64,000 bases of DNA from Arthrobacter sp. Soil782. GTDB taxonomy: Bacteria > Actinomycetota > Actinomycetes > Actinomycetales > Micrococcaceae. The DNA lies in contig NZ_LMSO01000001.1 in assembly GCF_001428435.1 (NCBI RefSeq), positions 843,656 through 907,655 on the forward strand, given 5' to 3'. The translations under genes were made by a program, and so were the position numbers. This document shows, piece by piece, positions 52,115 through 61,394 of this stretch. The notes under the pieces were generated by a model. That model ran no database searches, was not told the DNA's origin, and was given only the letters and a program-made list of their open reading frames with translations. Position 1 is the first letter of the stretch. The number at the start of each line of letters is the position of its first letter.

Positions 52115-53775
52115 GCCCCGTGAACGCCACGCTGGCAACACACCGGCAGGACCACCGTTCCGCAGGAAGCAGCGCCGGAAGCCTCACCGGCACCGCCCGC
52201 CTGTTTTGGTTCGCCCTCCGCCGGGACCGGGTACGGATTCCCCTGTGGGCACTGGGAATCGGAGGCATGATCGCCTACTTCGGCGCGGTCATTCCCCTTG
52301 CCTATCCTGATCAGGCGGCACTGCAGACCCGGGCCAACATCATGCGTGACCCGTCGGGCGCCCTGCTGACCGGCCCCGGATACGGCATCGACAACTACAC
52401 CTTCGGTGCCATGGTGACCAACGAACTGCTGGGAATGCTTGCAGTTGCCGCGGCTCTGATGTCGATTTTCCTCGTGATCCGGCATACCCGCGCCGAAGAG
52501 GAGAGCGGTCGCGCGGAGTTGGTCCGTGCGGGCGTGGTGGGCAGGCGCGCACCGCTGACCGCTGCTCTTCTGACCCTCCTGGTGGCGAACGTTGCCGTCG
52601 GGATAACTCTCTGCGCCGGCCTGCTCGCCAGTGATCTGGCGCTTGCTGACACCCTTGCAGTCTCAGCCGGAACGGCACTGGTCGGGCTCGTCTTCGGCGG
52701 TGCCGCAGCCGTCACCGCACAGCTCAGCGAGCATGCCCGGACCGCTTCCGGGATGGCGGGGGCAGCCCTGGCGCTGGCCTTCATTGTGCGGGGAGTCGGT
52801 GACGCCCAGTCGCTCGGAGGCAGTGCGCTCTCCTGGTTCTCGCCTATTGCCTGGGCCCAGCAAACGCGGGCTTTCACCGACCTCCGGTGGTGGCCGCTTC
52901 TGCTTTGCGCCGGGCTCCTCGCCGTGCTGCTCACGTTCGCGGTGCTGCTGACGGAGCACCGGGACTTCGGTGCCGGCCTGGTCCCGGCCCGGAGCGGCCG
53001 GGGCAACGCGAGGAAATCCCTGATCGATCCGGTGGGACTGATTCTGCGGATGGAACGCGGAAGCATCCTCTGGTGGCTGACCGGGCTCGCTGTTTTCGCG
53101 CTGCTGACAGGGTCCATGGCGCAGGGCATCGTGGAAAGCTTCGAGGCGCAGCCCCAGCTTGCGGCGGTATTCGGTCAAGGTGCCGGCGGAGACGTCCTGC
53201 GGGCAACGCTGGCCTCCTTCACCGCCTACTTCGCCATGGCGGTGGCCGTGTACGCAGTGGTCTCGATCAACCGCCTCAGAGCCGAGGAAGCCGACGGCCG
53301 TACGGGCGCGGTCCTCGCCACCTCCGTCAGCCGGCCCCGGTGGCTGCTCAGTGCATTGGCAGTGACAGTCCTCGGATCAACGGTGATGCTCCTCGGTACC
53401 GGGCTGGGACTCGGCGGGGGTGCAGCAATCTCCCTTGGCGATCCCGCCCTGGTGGCGGACTTCGCGTTCGCCGGCCTGGTTTACCTTCCGCTGGTCATCG
53501 GTTTTGCCGGCCTGGCCGTGGTCTCCTACGGCATACTGCGGGCGGGCCGGTGGTGGGTGTGGCTCATTCTCATAAGCTCGATCATTGTGGGACTGTACGG
53601 CCCCCTGCTGAACTTGCCGGATGCGGTGAGCGACGCCGAACCTTTCGGACTCATGCCGCGGGTGCCGGCTGAGGAACTGGAGCTCCTGCCCATTGCAGGC
53701 GCAGCATTGGTCGCGCTGATCCTGGTCGCTGCCGGAACTCTGGCTTTCCGGCGTCGGGACCTCGAGGCCGGCTGA
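52111..53775 (+). CDS. ABC transporter permease (polyketide antibiotic exporter type)
   Basis: This 554-residue membrane protein starts at GTG 52111 (GTG 52120 is possible). It is about twice the length of a standard ABC-2 permease and contains around 12 hydrophobic helices in two halves. Each half has a cytoplasmic loop with the pattern [19 protein letters not shown] (first) and [20 protein letters not shown] (second), showing an internal duplication. It pairs with the preceding ATPase as an exporter under the TetR regulator, probably for drug or antibiotic efflux. Confidence 0.9.
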   Translation: MSPVNATLATHRQDHRSAGSSAGSLTGTARLFWFALRRDRVRIPLWALGIGGMIAYFGAVIPLAYPDQAALQTRANIMRDPSGALLTGPGYGIDNYTFGAMVTNELLGMLAVAAALMSIFLVIRHTRAEEESGRAELVRAGVVGRRAPLTAALLTLLVANVAVGITLCAGLLASDLALADTLAVSAGTALVGLVFGGAAAVTAQLSEHARTASGMAGAALALAFIVRGVGDAQSLGGSALSWFSPIAWAQQTRAFTDLRWWPLLLCAGLLAVLLTFAVLLTEHRDFGAGLVPARSGRGNARKSLIDPVGLILRMERGSILWWLTGLAVFALLTGSMAQGIVESFEAQPQLAAVFGQGAGGDVLRATLASFTAYFAMAVAVYAVVSINRLRAEEADGRTGAVLATSVSRPRWLLSALAVTVLGSTVMLLGTGLGLGGGAAISLGDPALVADFAFAGLVYLPLVIGFAGLAVVSYGILRAGRWWVWLILISSIIVGLYGPLLNLPDAVSDAEPFGLMPRVPAEELELLPIAGAALVALILVAAGTLAFRRRDLEAG

Positions 53776-53816
53776 GTCCGCGCTCCCTGTCAGAACCAGC
53801 CAGTAGAGTGCCGTCC

Positions 53817-54398
53817 ATGGATGACAAGGAAGTTCTGCACCGATACCTGCGCCTGCGCCGCGCTGACCTGCTCGCGAAAGTGGATGGCCTGGGCGACTAT
53901 GACGCCCGCCGCCCGCTCACGCAGACCGGCACCAACCTGCTGGGCCTGATCAAGCATGTCGCAAGCGTCCAGTTGGATTACTTCGGCGAGGTCTTCGGCC
54001 GGCCCAGTGGAAGGGACCTGCCGTGGATGAGTGACGACGCCGCTCCCGAGGCTGACATGTGGCTTCCTGAAGAAGAAACCAGGGAGCAGATCATGGAGCT
54101 GCACCACTTCTCCGCGGCACACGCCGACGCCACCATCGAGGCGCTGCCGCTGGACGCCGTGGGTGAGGTGCCGTGGTGGTCCGCCGAACGCCGGCGCGTC
54201 ACCCTCCAGCAGATCCTCGTCCATATGTGCGTTGAAACCGCACAGCACCTCGGCCACGCGGACATCCTCCGCGAACAGCTCGACGGCGCCACCGGGCGCG
54301 GCCCCGATGACCCGAACATGCCTCACCGCACCCCCGAGGAGTGGGCGGAACACTGGGAGCGGATCGAGACGGCGGCGCGCAGACCGGTTCAGGACTGA
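53817..54398 (+). CDS. DinB family protein
   Basis: This 193-residue four-helix-bundle protein of the DinB/YfiT superfamily starts at ATG 53817. Candidate metal histidines are in LLGLIKHVASVQLDYFGE, in the middle helix (ELHHFSAAHADATIEAL), and in QQILVHMCVETAQHLGHADI. Such proteins can be bacillithiol- or mycothiol-dependent transferases or hydrolases. The late NMPHRTPEEWAEHWERIE segment is common in actinobacterial members. No Shine-Dalgarno is seen; TAGAGT lies 7 nt before the ATG. The substrate is unknown. Confidence 0.88.
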   Translation: MDDKEVLHRYLRLRRADLLAKVDGLGDYDARRPLTQTGTNLLGLIKHVASVQLDYFGEVFGRPSGRDLPWMSDDAAPEADMWLPEEETREQIMELHHFSAAHADATIEALPLDAVGEVPWWSAERRRVTLQQILVHMCVETAQHLGHADILREQLDGATGRGPDDPNMPHRTPEEWAEHWERIETAARRPVQD

Positions 54399-54402
54399 GG
54401 TC

Positions 54403-54768
54403 TCAGTCCACGAAGAGGCAGAAAGGGTGGCCTGCCGGATCAAGGTAGACGCGGACGCCCTCCTGGGGCTGGAACGCGGCCAGCTCGGCGCCCAGCTCCA
54501 CCGCGTGGGCCCCGGTTGCCTCCAGCTCATCGACGTGGATGTCCAGGTGCATCATCATCTGCGGGTCCCCCTCCCCCGCCGGCCACACCGGACGCACATA
54601 CCGCGGCTCCGTCTGAAAGGAGAGTCCGGCACCGCCGTCGGGGGCTTTGAGCATGACCCAGTCATCCTCTTCGGTGGTCACCGCCCAGCCGAGCAACCGC
54701 CGGTAGAAGTCGGCGAGCGCCCGCGGGTCGGGTGAATCCAGCACTGTTGCGGAAAGCTGCAGCTTCAT
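54403..54768 (-). CDS. VOC family protein (glyoxalase-like)
   Basis: This 121-residue protein starts at ATG 54768 with a strong GGAGGT upstream. It has two beta-alpha-beta modules: the first begins LQLSATVLDSPDPRALADFY, the second begins around MMMHLDIHVDELEATGAHAV and ends VRVYLDPAGHPFCLFVD. It belongs to the large glyoxalase/bleomycin-resistance/dioxygenase superfamily. The His and late Glu positions of metal-dependent members are only partly apparent, so it may be a binding protein. It converges on the DinB gene with a 4-bp gap. Confidence 0.87.
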   Translation of the reverse strand: MKLQLSATVLDSPDPRALADFYRRLLGWAVTTEEDDWVMLKAPDGGAGLSFQTEPRYVRPVWPAGEGDPQMMMHLDIHVDELEATGAHAVELGAELAAFQPQEGVRVYLDPAGHPFCLFVD

Positions 54769-54906
54769 GGGACCTCCAGTGGTCAAGGTGCGTGGCCGCC
54801 ACTCAGTCTGCCGCCTGGCCGGCCGCCTGAAAAGACGCATGTATCCTGTCAACGCTGGGGTCGAGCCCAGTCACAGGGGAACCAGGGAAGGATAGCGTGG
54901 GATTTC

Positions 54907-56439
54907 GTGGCCAGACCCGGAGGTAAGTCGATCTCCAGGGCTGCCGTCCTTGTCACCGGCCTGACGGCGGTGTCCACGCTTCTGGGGTTCCTCCGCGACG
55001 TCGTGATCGCGGCGGTCTTCGGTGCCGGTGCCCAACTCGATGCCTACCTTGTTGCCCAGGGACTGATGAACATCGTGCTGGGTCTTGTGGCCTATGCGAT
55101 GGCGCGGTCGGCTACACCGGTGGTCTCCCGGGAAGCCGCCGCCGAAGATGACCGCTGCCGGGGACACACCGGTTTCGACGTCGCTTTCACCCTGACCATG
55201 GTGGTGCTCGGCGTCGGCGGTATTGTCATGGCGATTTTCGCCGGCCCGGTGGCCTCGCTGCTTGCCCCCGGCTTCGATGCCGACACCACGGCCACCGCCG
55301 CCACGCTCACCCGAATCGTTCTCATTGCCACCGTGCTGGTGGCGGGTACTGATCTCCTGGCCGCACTGGCGCAGTCGCATGGCCGCTTTGCGTGGGCGTC
55401 CCTCCAGGGCGTTCCGTTCAACCTGATCATGATCGCTGCTGCAGGCCTGTTCGGTCCCCGTTACGGGATCGCGGCACTGGCCGTCGGCTTCGTCGTCGGC
55501 TCCGGCGCACGGCTCCTGCTGCAGCTTCCTCCGCTGCGGAGCCTCGGCACCCGCATCCGCCCCCGCTTGCAGCTGAAGGACCCCGGCTTCCGTGAGATCG
55601 CCGTGCTGGTCCCGGCGATGCTGGTGGGAAGCGCCGTCGCAAATGTGAACACGCTGGTGGACCGGGCAGTCGGTTCCACGCTGGAAGAGGGGGCTATCAC
55701 CGCCCTGTCCTACGGGTGGCGGCTCGTGAATCTTCCCGAACAGCTGCTGATTGCATCGCTTCTGGTGCCCCTCTACCCGGCGATCAGCGCCTCCGTGGGC
55801 AATCTTCCGGAGCTCAGACGGCTGGTGAACCGGGGGCTCTCCGTCACCGTGACCATCCTTGTGCCGCTCTGCGTGGTGCTGGCAGTCGCCGCTGAGCCCC
55901 TCGTGGAGCTGGCCTTCGGCCGGGGCGCCTTTTCTCCCGAAGACATCGAAGACACCGCGACCGCCGTACTCTGGTACGTCCCCGCCCTGCTGGCGTTGGG
56001 CTGCCGCCAGGTGGTCGTGAGCACTGCGTATGCCCTCGGCGATGCCAAGGCGCCGGTCGTGGTTTCCGTCATCGCCATGGTGGTGAACGTAGTGGGTGAC
56101 ATCCTGCTGGCGCCGGTCATGGGTCTTGCCGGAATTGCCCTGGCCACAAGCCTTTCGCTGATGCTTGCCGCCGTCGCCAATGCATGGCTCCTGAAACAGC
56201 GGCACGACGGCGTGGACCTCGGGGACACCCTTGTCCTCCTCCTCCGCGCCGCCCTGCTGGCCGCTGCGGCCGGCGCAATTGGGGTTTTCCTGCTGAGTGT
56301 GGTCCCCGGTCCGGCGCTGGTCTCAGCTCTGGTGGTCGCCGTCGCCGTGTGCGGCACCTACGCTCTGGGACTCATCCTGTTGCGGGCGCCCGAAGGACGC
56401 GTGCCCTTCGACATGATCCGGGCAGCACGACGCCGCTGA
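54907..56439 (+). CDS. MurJ/MviN-family lipid flippase
   Basis: This 510-residue polytopic protein starts at GTG 54907. It has the MviN/MurJ pattern: SRAAVLVTGLTAVSTLLGFL then RDVVIAAVFGAGAQLDAYLV at the N-terminus, MARSATPVVSREAA, a helix pair around LAALAQSHGRFAWASLQGVP, ALSYGWRLVNLPEQLLIASL in the middle and VELAFGRGAFSPEDIEDTA near residue 340. About 14 helices are expected. MurJ moves lipid II to the outer face for peptidoglycan synthesis. Standing next to an ATP-grasp gene and away from the usual murJ locus, this copy could instead be a flippase for another lipid-linked glycan. Confidence 0.88.
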   Translation: MARPGGKSISRAAVLVTGLTAVSTLLGFLRDVVIAAVFGAGAQLDAYLVAQGLMNIVLGLVAYAMARSATPVVSREAAAEDDRCRGHTGFDVAFTLTMVVLGVGGIVMAIFAGPVASLLAPGFDADTTATAATLTRIVLIATVLVAGTDLLAALAQSHGRFAWASLQGVPFNLIMIAAAGLFGPRYGIAALAVGFVVGSGARLLLQLPPLRSLGTRIRPRLQLKDPGFREIAVLVPAMLVGSAVANVNTLVDRAVGSTLEEGAITALSYGWRLVNLPEQLLIASLLVPLYPAISASVGNLPELRRLVNRGLSVTVTILVPLCVVLAVAAEPLVELAFGRGAFSPEDIEDTATAVLWYVPALLALGCRQVVVSTAYALGDAKAPVVVSVIAMVVNVVGDILLAPVMGLAGIALATSLSLMLAAVANAWLLKQRHDGVDLGDTLVLLLRAALLAAAAGAIGVFLLSVVPGPALVSALVVAVAVCGTYALGLILLRAPEGRVPFDMIRAARRR

Positions 56440-56444
56440 ACCCG

Positions 56445-57614
56445 CTACCGCTGACGGCTCAACCGTGACGTGAGCAGGTGCACGGTCGGTCCGGGATCCC
56501 GAAGGTCCCAGACACTGTGCTGGGCCCGGCTGGCCCACCGCAGAGTGTCGAGTACATCTGCAACGAGCCCGCCGCGCCGCTCTATCCGCGCCCGGCGCAG
56601 GTCACCGGCCATCCAGGCGTACCGGAATCCCGGCGGCGCATCGGCCAGGCGTGGGACCGCCTCGCCCAGCGCCAGCCGACCCCAGGCGTCCGCCAGACCG
56701 GGGCGCGCGGCATTGGTGAGTGCAATGGACCCGAAGAAGCGGCCGTTGAAATCGATCAGGTGGGACACGCCGTCGTCGTCGGTCAGGAACTGCAGCTCAA
56801 CCAGCCCCCACCAGCCGATCTCGGTGAGCAGCGCTTCAACCCTGCGTGCCAACTCCTGATCGACGGCGACGGTCCGTGCCCTGGCGGAAGCACCGTTGGG
56901 CGTCGGCCAGAGGCGCGGAGTCTCCTGCTGGACCCTGCCCTCCAGCCTGCCGTCGCGGAAGAACCCGATCAGGGCACCGAGGTGCCCCCGGATCGGTTGC
57001 TGAAGCAGCGGCTCCGCACCGAGCCGCTCCATATGGCTGATGCGTTCTCCGGCAGCGGCAACGGTGTCGAACAACCGGGCTTCGACACGATGCGGACGGG
57101 TCTGTCCGGGCGACCAGTGGGCGCGGGACTTCACCACGACCGGCCCCTCCCATTCAGAGATCGCTTCCGGTGTGGCCGGAACGGTGCGTGGAGCGGCCAA
57201 TCCCACCCGGTTGGCGTTCCCGGCGAGGAGCACCTTGTCCAGCGCCTGTCTGACCGCTTCGGCAGAAGGGTGCGCGACCGCCGTCGGAACCCTGTCGCGG
57301 TAGGTCGCAAGTGCGGCCATCCAGTCATCCCCGCCGCCGAAGACGACGTCGTAGCCGCCGGCCGTCACCGCGGCGCGGACACCCTGGACAAAAGCTTCGC
57401 CGTCACCCCGGGGGCGGGGAACGACATGACGGACCGAAACGGCCCGCGATGTGGAAAGCATTCCCTGTCCATCGGGTGTGCCGACGCCGACGATCCAACC
57501 ATCCGCGTGCAGTGAGCGGGCAGCCGCAAGGGCGCCGCGATCCCGCGACGTACTGACTATCAGCGCGCGACGCGGCCCTGCGTGACCATTAGTTGTTCCG
57601 GGCTGCGCGTCCAC
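56445..57614 (-). CDS. ATP-grasp domain protein
   Basis: This 389-residue protein starts at GTG 57614 (GGAAGG upstream). The N-terminal third is a pre-ATP-grasp Rossmann-like part (RALIVSTSRDRGALAAARSL, DVVFGGGDDWMAALATY). The ATP-grasp fold follows with VRQALDKVLLAGNANRVGLA, EGPVVVKSRAHWSP, and the metal-binding LVELQFLTDDDGVSHLIDFN and GRFFGSIALTNAA. Similar proteins are found in exopolysaccharide and cell-surface loci, where they may ligate amino acids to glycans or lipids. It converges on the flippase gene with a 5-bp gap. The substrate is unknown. Confidence 0.82.
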   Translation of the reverse strand: MDAQPGTTNGHAGPRRALIVSTSRDRGALAAARSLHADGWIVGVGTPDGQGMLSTSRAVSVRHVVPRPRGDGEAFVQGVRAAVTAGGYDVVFGGGDDWMAALATYRDRVPTAVAHPSAEAVRQALDKVLLAGNANRVGLAAPRTVPATPEAISEWEGPVVVKSRAHWSPGQTRPHRVEARLFDTVAAAGERISHMERLGAEPLLQQPIRGHLGALIGFFRDGRLEGRVQQETPRLWPTPNGASARARTVAVDQELARRVEALLTEIGWWGLVELQFLTDDDGVSHLIDFNGRFFGSIALTNAARPGLADAWGRLALGEAVPRLADAPPGFRYAWMAGDLRRARIERRGGLVADVLDTLRWASRAQHSVWDLRDPGPTVHLLTSRLSRQR

Positions 57615-57748
57615 AGTGCCTTCCGATGGCGGGAATGTGTCCTTCCAGCCTAGGAACCGTGGCCGTGAAATCGTTGATGAACCAAACGACGGCGAGTCGG
57701 AAAGCCGCCTTCACCCCCACCAGCTGTTACGCAGACCGTAGAAACAGC

Positions 57749-57797
57749 ACAGGACCACCGGCGACGGCGGGGTCTGCCGTAAGCTCAGTGGTCCTGT
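57749..57797 (-). terminator. probable terminator of the uricase/permease operon
   Basis: ACAGGACCAC (57749-57758) and GTGGTCCTGT (57788-57797) pair perfectly. An inner ACGGC/GCCGT stem adds to the structure. It lies 20 nt beyond the permease stop in the leftward direction and is followed by a modest T-rich stretch (CTGTTTCT on the minus strand). Confidence 0.55.
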
Positions 57798-57816
57798 CTG
57801 CTGATCCAGGTTTGAA

Positions 57817-59388
57817 TCAGTGCTGTTGTCCGGGAGTCTCGTCACAGATCCTGCGGATGTCCTCCACACAGCTGATCTCACCCTTGTCCAGCTTTTCCTT
57901 CACCACGGTGTACTGCGCCGCGGTGACTACGGGGATTTCGGTACCGTCCGCAGCCACGAGCTTTCCGCCCTGGAAGCTGTCGCCGTCCTGCAGCGCTGCG
58001 AGTTCGTCCGCACGGACCATGCGGGGCGGGCTGGCCACGAAGACGGAAGCGCGGTCCGGGTTGCCTGCCTTCAGGTGGTTGAAGAGGAGGTTCATCAGCA
58101 CGGCCATGATCGCCGCAGAGCTGATTCCCGAGTGGAAGATAATGCCGAACCAGGTGGGGAATGCGTCGTAGAAGGTGGGTGCAACTACTGGGATGGTACC
58201 GAAGGCCAGAGCTACAGCAACGATGACCAGGTTCATGTTGCCCTCGTACTCCACCTTCGCCAGGGTGCGGATACCGCTGGCAGCGACCGTACCGAACAGC
58301 ACGATTCCGGCACCGCCGAGCACCGGCGTCGGAACAGCAGCAACCAGCCGTCCGAGGATGGGCAGGAGCCCCAGGATCACCATGATGAGTCCGCCTGCAG
58401 CGACGACGTATCGGCTGCGGATGCCGGTGATTGCCACCAGTCCCACGTTCTGCGCGAAAGCGGTCTGCGGGAAGGAGTTGAAGATGGGCGCGATGGCGCT
58501 TGAAAGCATATCGGCGCGCAGTCCGTCGGCGATGCGCCGGGAATCGACCTTCGTTCTGGCGATTTCGCCGACCGCGAGGATATCCGCCGTCGTCTCTGTC
58601 ATGCAGACGAGGATCACGATGGTCATCGAGATGATGGCCGCCAGATCAAACACGGGCCAACCGAAGGCGAATGGCTGCGGGAAGGCGAAGATAGCGCCGC
58701 TGACCACATTCGAGAAGTCGGCGAGGCCCAGAAGGGCGGCAATGACCGTCCCACCCACGATGGCGAGCAGAATGGAAAGGCGCGAGATCGCCGCGTTTCC
58801 GAGCTTGCTGAGGAGAAGCACCAGGGCCAGGGTCCCGGCGGCGAGGGCAATATTGGTCAGGCTGCCGTAGTTGTCCGCGTTTCGGTTGCCGCCCATTGCC
58901 CAGTTGGCAGCGACCGGCATGAGGGTCAGGCCGATGGTGGTGATGATGACACCGGTGACCACCGGCGGGAAGAACCGGATGATCTTCGCGAAGAACGGGG
59001 CGAGGACCAGTCCGATAACGGCGGCCACCAGGACTGCGCCGAACACGGTCTGGAGTCCGCCGCCTCCGCTGAGGATTGCCGTCATGGTCGCCACGCCGGC
59101 GAAGGAGACCCCCTGCACCAGCGGCAGCTGGGAGCCGAAGAACTTGATGCCGTAACTCTGCAGGATGGTGGCGGCACCACCTACGAAGAGGCAGGAGGCA
59201 ATCAGGACGGCGATCTCATCCTGGGAGACTCCGGCGGCGGTACCGACGATGAGGGGAACGGCGATGATTCCGCCGTACATGGTCAGTACGTGCTGGAACC
59301 CGTACGCGAACGTTCGTCCGAGGGGCAGCCGTTCATCCTCGGGGCGTTGGGGCTTAGCCTGATGTTTCATAGAGCTGACTGCTTTCAT
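57817..59388 (-). CDS. NCS2 family urate/xanthine permease
   Basis: This 523-residue protein starts at ATG 59388 (AAGGAAG upstream; ATG 59370 is also possible). NCS2/UapA-type motifs include YGFQHVLTMYGGIIAVPLIV, the GSQLPLVQGVSFAG segment, ITTIGLTLMPVAANWAMGG, and the substrate-recognition region FAQNVGLVAITGIRSRYVV, a QNxG-type motif as in xanthine/uric acid transporters. About 14 helices are present. The soluble tail of about 80 residues after the last helix is unusually long. It is last in the uraD-uraH-uricase operon, so urate is the likely substrate. Confidence 0.9.
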   Translation of the reverse strand: MKAVSSMKHQAKPQRPEDERLPLGRTFAYGFQHVLTMYGGIIAVPLIVGTAAGVSQDEIAVLIASCLFVGGAATILQSYGIKFFGSQLPLVQGVSFAGVATMTAILSGGGGLQTVFGAVLVAAVIGLVLAPFFAKIIRFFPPVVTGVIITTIGLTLMPVAANWAMGGNRNADNYGSLTNIALAAGTLALVLLLSKLGNAAISRLSILLAIVGGTVIAALLGLADFSNVVSGAIFAFPQPFAFGWPVFDLAAIISMTIVILVCMTETTADILAVGEIARTKVDSRRIADGLRADMLSSAIAPIFNSFPQTAFAQNVGLVAITGIRSRYVVAAGGLIMVILGLLPILGRLVAAVPTPVLGGAGIVLFGTVAASGIRTLAKVEYEGNMNLVIVAVALAFGTIPVVAPTFYDAFPTWFGIIFHSGISSAAIMAVLMNLLFNHLKAGNPDRASVFVASPPRMVRADELAALQDGDSFQGGKLVAADGTEIPVVTAAQYTVVKEKLDKGEISCVEDIRRICDETPGQQH

Positions 59389-59447
59389 GAGTATGACTTC
59401 CTTGTCTCACATGAGTGGTTGGTTGAACGGCCGGGCACGTGCAGGTG

Positions 59448-59497
59448 CACGGCCGTCCGCGGTCGGGACGGCGCGAGTCCGCGCCGTCCCGGCCGTG
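59448..59497 (-). terminator. GC-rich hairpin between uricase and permease genes
   Basis: CGGGACGGCGC (59464-59474) and GCGCCGTCCCG (59481-59491) form a perfect 11-bp stem over GAGTCC. CACGGCC (59448-59454) and GGCCGTG (59491-59497) form an alternative outer pair. It lies directly after the uricase stop and has no T-run, so it probably attenuates permease expression or protects the upstream mRNA. Confidence 0.5.
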
Positions 59498-59498
59498 C

Positions 59499-60443
59499 TC
59501 AGCAGAAGCCGGGGATATTGGCCCAGATGGCTGCTTCGCTGGAGGGTTCCCCGGCGCGTTCGCGCTGTACGGTCGCCTCGATGAGTCCGTACGGCCGGTC
59601 AGCCGCAAAGAAGACCTCGCCCGGGTTGTCGAGACCGAACGGCTCGAGGTCCACGAGGAAGTGGTGATTGTTGGGCAGGGAGAGCTTGATCTCCTCGATT
59701 TCGGGATGGGCTTCCAGCGCCTTACGGCCCATTTCAAACATGGTCTGCTGCAGGGCCAGCGAGTGGGTCTGGGCGAAGGCATCGAGGAAAATTCCGCGCA
59801 CGCTGGCGTAGACAGCGGTGAAGTCGATGTCCGTGGTGTCGGGCGCATACCGCCAGCGGGCGGTCACGTCGGTGGCCAGGATGCGGTCCGTGGTTTCCTG
59901 CAGGGTGGTGTATCGGTCGCGGGGGAACCCGTGGAACTCCGAGCCGGTCGACTTCAGGACCGTGAGGTCCTCGATGCCGGCAACGATGTGGCGGACACCA
60001 TTCTCGATGAGCAGGACCGCCGTGCGGGTTTCGGACTTGTTGCGTGCGAATGCGTGATCGTGATCGTTGATCCGCTCCCAGAAGTACTGCTCCGCCTGCC
60101 AGCGACCACCGGTCACCCAGTCAAAGCTCTCGGTGAAGTGCTTCCCCAGGCGCAGGAGGAACTGCTCAGGCGAGCCGATGCCGTCACGGGCAAACGCATA
60201 CACGGTGTTCTTCTGGGTGTCGGTCGCGACGACCTTGGAGTTGTCACCCTCGGTGTGGGCGGATTCGAAGTCACCGTGCAGCTGCGAGGTGACGTTGAGG
60301 TCCTCGATCTGGTGGCGCGCCGTGTCGCGGGAGATCTTCACGAGCCGGCATTCGGCTTTGCCGTACTGATTGCGGCCGAGAACGATGCGTCCGGTGCTTT
60401 CGGCACCCGCAGTGGTGTTGTTTTCGATGGTTGGTGTCGTCAT
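59499..60443 (-). CDS. pucL: urate oxidase (cofactor-free uricase)
   Basis: This 314-residue enzyme oxidises urate to 5-hydroxyisourate. Conserved segments are LGRNQYGKAECRLVKISRDT, DLNVTSQLHGDFESAHTEGD (catalytic threonine/lysine region), TDTQKNTVYAFARDGI, LKSTGSEFHGFPRDRYTTL and LPNNHHFLVDLEPFGLDN. The protein is very close to the well-studied Arthrobacter globiformis uricase as I remember it, apart from a longer N-terminus. It does not end in a peroxisomal-type SKL. It starts 3 nt after the uraH stop, in the operon uraD-uraH-uricase-permease. Confidence 0.96.
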   Translation of the reverse strand: MTTPTIENNTTAGAESTGRIVLGRNQYGKAECRLVKISRDTARHQIEDLNVTSQLHGDFESAHTEGDNSKVVATDTQKNTVYAFARDGIGSPEQFLLRLGKHFTESFDWVTGGRWQAEQYFWERINDHDHAFARNKSETRTAVLLIENGVRHIVAGIEDLTVLKSTGSEFHGFPRDRYTTLQETTDRILATDVTARWRYAPDTTDIDFTAVYASVRGIFLDAFAQTHSLALQQTMFEMGRKALEAHPEIEEIKLSLPNNHHFLVDLEPFGLDNPGEVFFAADRPYGLIEATVQRERAGEPSSEAAIWANIPGFC

Positions 60444-60445
60444 TG

Positions 60446-60787
60446 TCAGCTTCCTCGGTAGGTGGAATAGGCGAAGGGACTAATCAAAAGCGGCACGTGG
60501 TAGTGCTGTGCCGGGTCGGTAAGTTCGAATATGAGTGAGACGGACGGGAAGAAGGTTTCGGTGTCCGTACCGGCGAAGTAACGGCCGGTTTCAAAGTCGA
60601 TCCGGTAGGTTCCCGCTTCGAGGGCTTCCGGGCCGAGGTTGGTGATGCGGCCGTCGTCGTCAGTGGTTCCTTCAGCGACTTCCTGCCAGCCGTCCGGCGT
60701 CCGCCGGTCCAGCCTGGTAGCGACGCCGACGGCGGGACGTCCCGTTCCGGTGTCGAGGACGTGGGTGGTGACGTGGCTGCGGCTCAT
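60446..60787 (-). CDS. uraH: 5-hydroxyisourate hydrolase (transthyretin-like)
   Basis: This 113-residue protein has the transthyretin-like fold: the N-terminal VTTHVLDTGTGRPAVGV carries the conserved histidine, the middle has TDDDGRITNL, and HYHVPLLISPFAYSTYRGS is the diagnostic C-terminal motif with YRGS. It hydrolyses 5-hydroxyisourate from uricase to OHCU. Its start overlaps the uraD stop by 4 nt, and the gene order follows the reaction chain backwards. Confidence 0.95.
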   Translation of the reverse strand: MSRSHVTTHVLDTGTGRPAVGVATRLDRRTPDGWQEVAEGTTDDDGRITNLGPEALEAGTYRIDFETGRYFAGTDTETFFPSVSLIFELTDPAQHYHVPLLISPFAYSTYRGS

Positions 60788-61278
60788 GCTGCAAGGACCC
60801 CCTTGAGTCGAAGGACGGCGATTTCACGCAGTTGCTGGGCAATGATGTCCAGTTCCTGCTCAGGCGTATTGTGCAGGCGCTCGTTGAGCGCGCCGAGAAT
60901 GTCTTCGGCACTGCGTCCGGCGGCCCGGATCAGGAAGACGCGCCCGAACTTCTCCTCATAGGCGCGGTTGCCTTCGAGGAGTGCGGCCTGGGTTTCGCCG
61001 GCGGTGCTTACGCCGGCCTGTTCTCCGCGGGACATGGTGGCTTCCGTGGTGTTCCCGCGGGCTCGCTCGCCGATGCGCGGGTGATGGGTCAGGGCGCCGT
61101 CGATTTCCGCTTCAGTCCAGGGGTGCGCTGCGTTCTCCGCGAAGGCAATGACCTCAGCCTCGGAGGAGAACGGCCGGGCATCAACGATGGCGTTGACCCA
61201 GCGCGGAATATCCACGCAGGGGGTCAACTGTTCAGCGGCCTCCGCCGGCGTACAGGTATTGAGGGTGTCAAGACGCAT
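60784..61278 (-). CDS. uraD: 2-oxo-4-hydroxy-4-carboxy-5-ureidoimidazoline decarboxylase
   Basis: This 164-residue all-helical enzyme decarboxylates OHCU to S-allantoin. The motifs are DIPRWVNAIVDARPFSSEAE, the catalytic-histidine stretch ALTHHPRIGERA, and the C-terminal FGRVFLIRAAGRSAEDILG with ERLHNTPEQELDIIAQQLRE. ATG 61278 heads the leftward operon. The leader of about 130 nt and the promoter with an overlapping ATTCCGC dyad lie upstream. The allantoin formed would require allantoinase, which is not in this window. Confidence 0.95.
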   Translation of the reverse strand: MRLDTLNTCTPAEAAEQLTPCVDIPRWVNAIVDARPFSSEAEVIAFAENAAHPWTEAEIDGALTHHPRIGERARGNTTEATMSRGEQAGVSTAGETQAALLEGNRAYEEKFGRVFLIRAAGRSAEDILGALNERLHNTPEQELDIIAQQLREIAVLRLKGVLAA

Positions 61279-61394
61279 GGGTGTCAGCTTTCTATTGAGC
61301 GCTATCGCCGGCGCTGAACACCCTTACCCTCGAATGAATTCGATTTGACTCGATGTTTCCGGCGATAGATTGAGATTCGCAAAGTTTTTGTATT

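Noticed and set aside
54871..56205. 444-codon minus-strand frame opposite the MurJ-family gene
   Set aside because: Extremely His/Gln/Gly-rich translation typical of antisense to membrane proteins.
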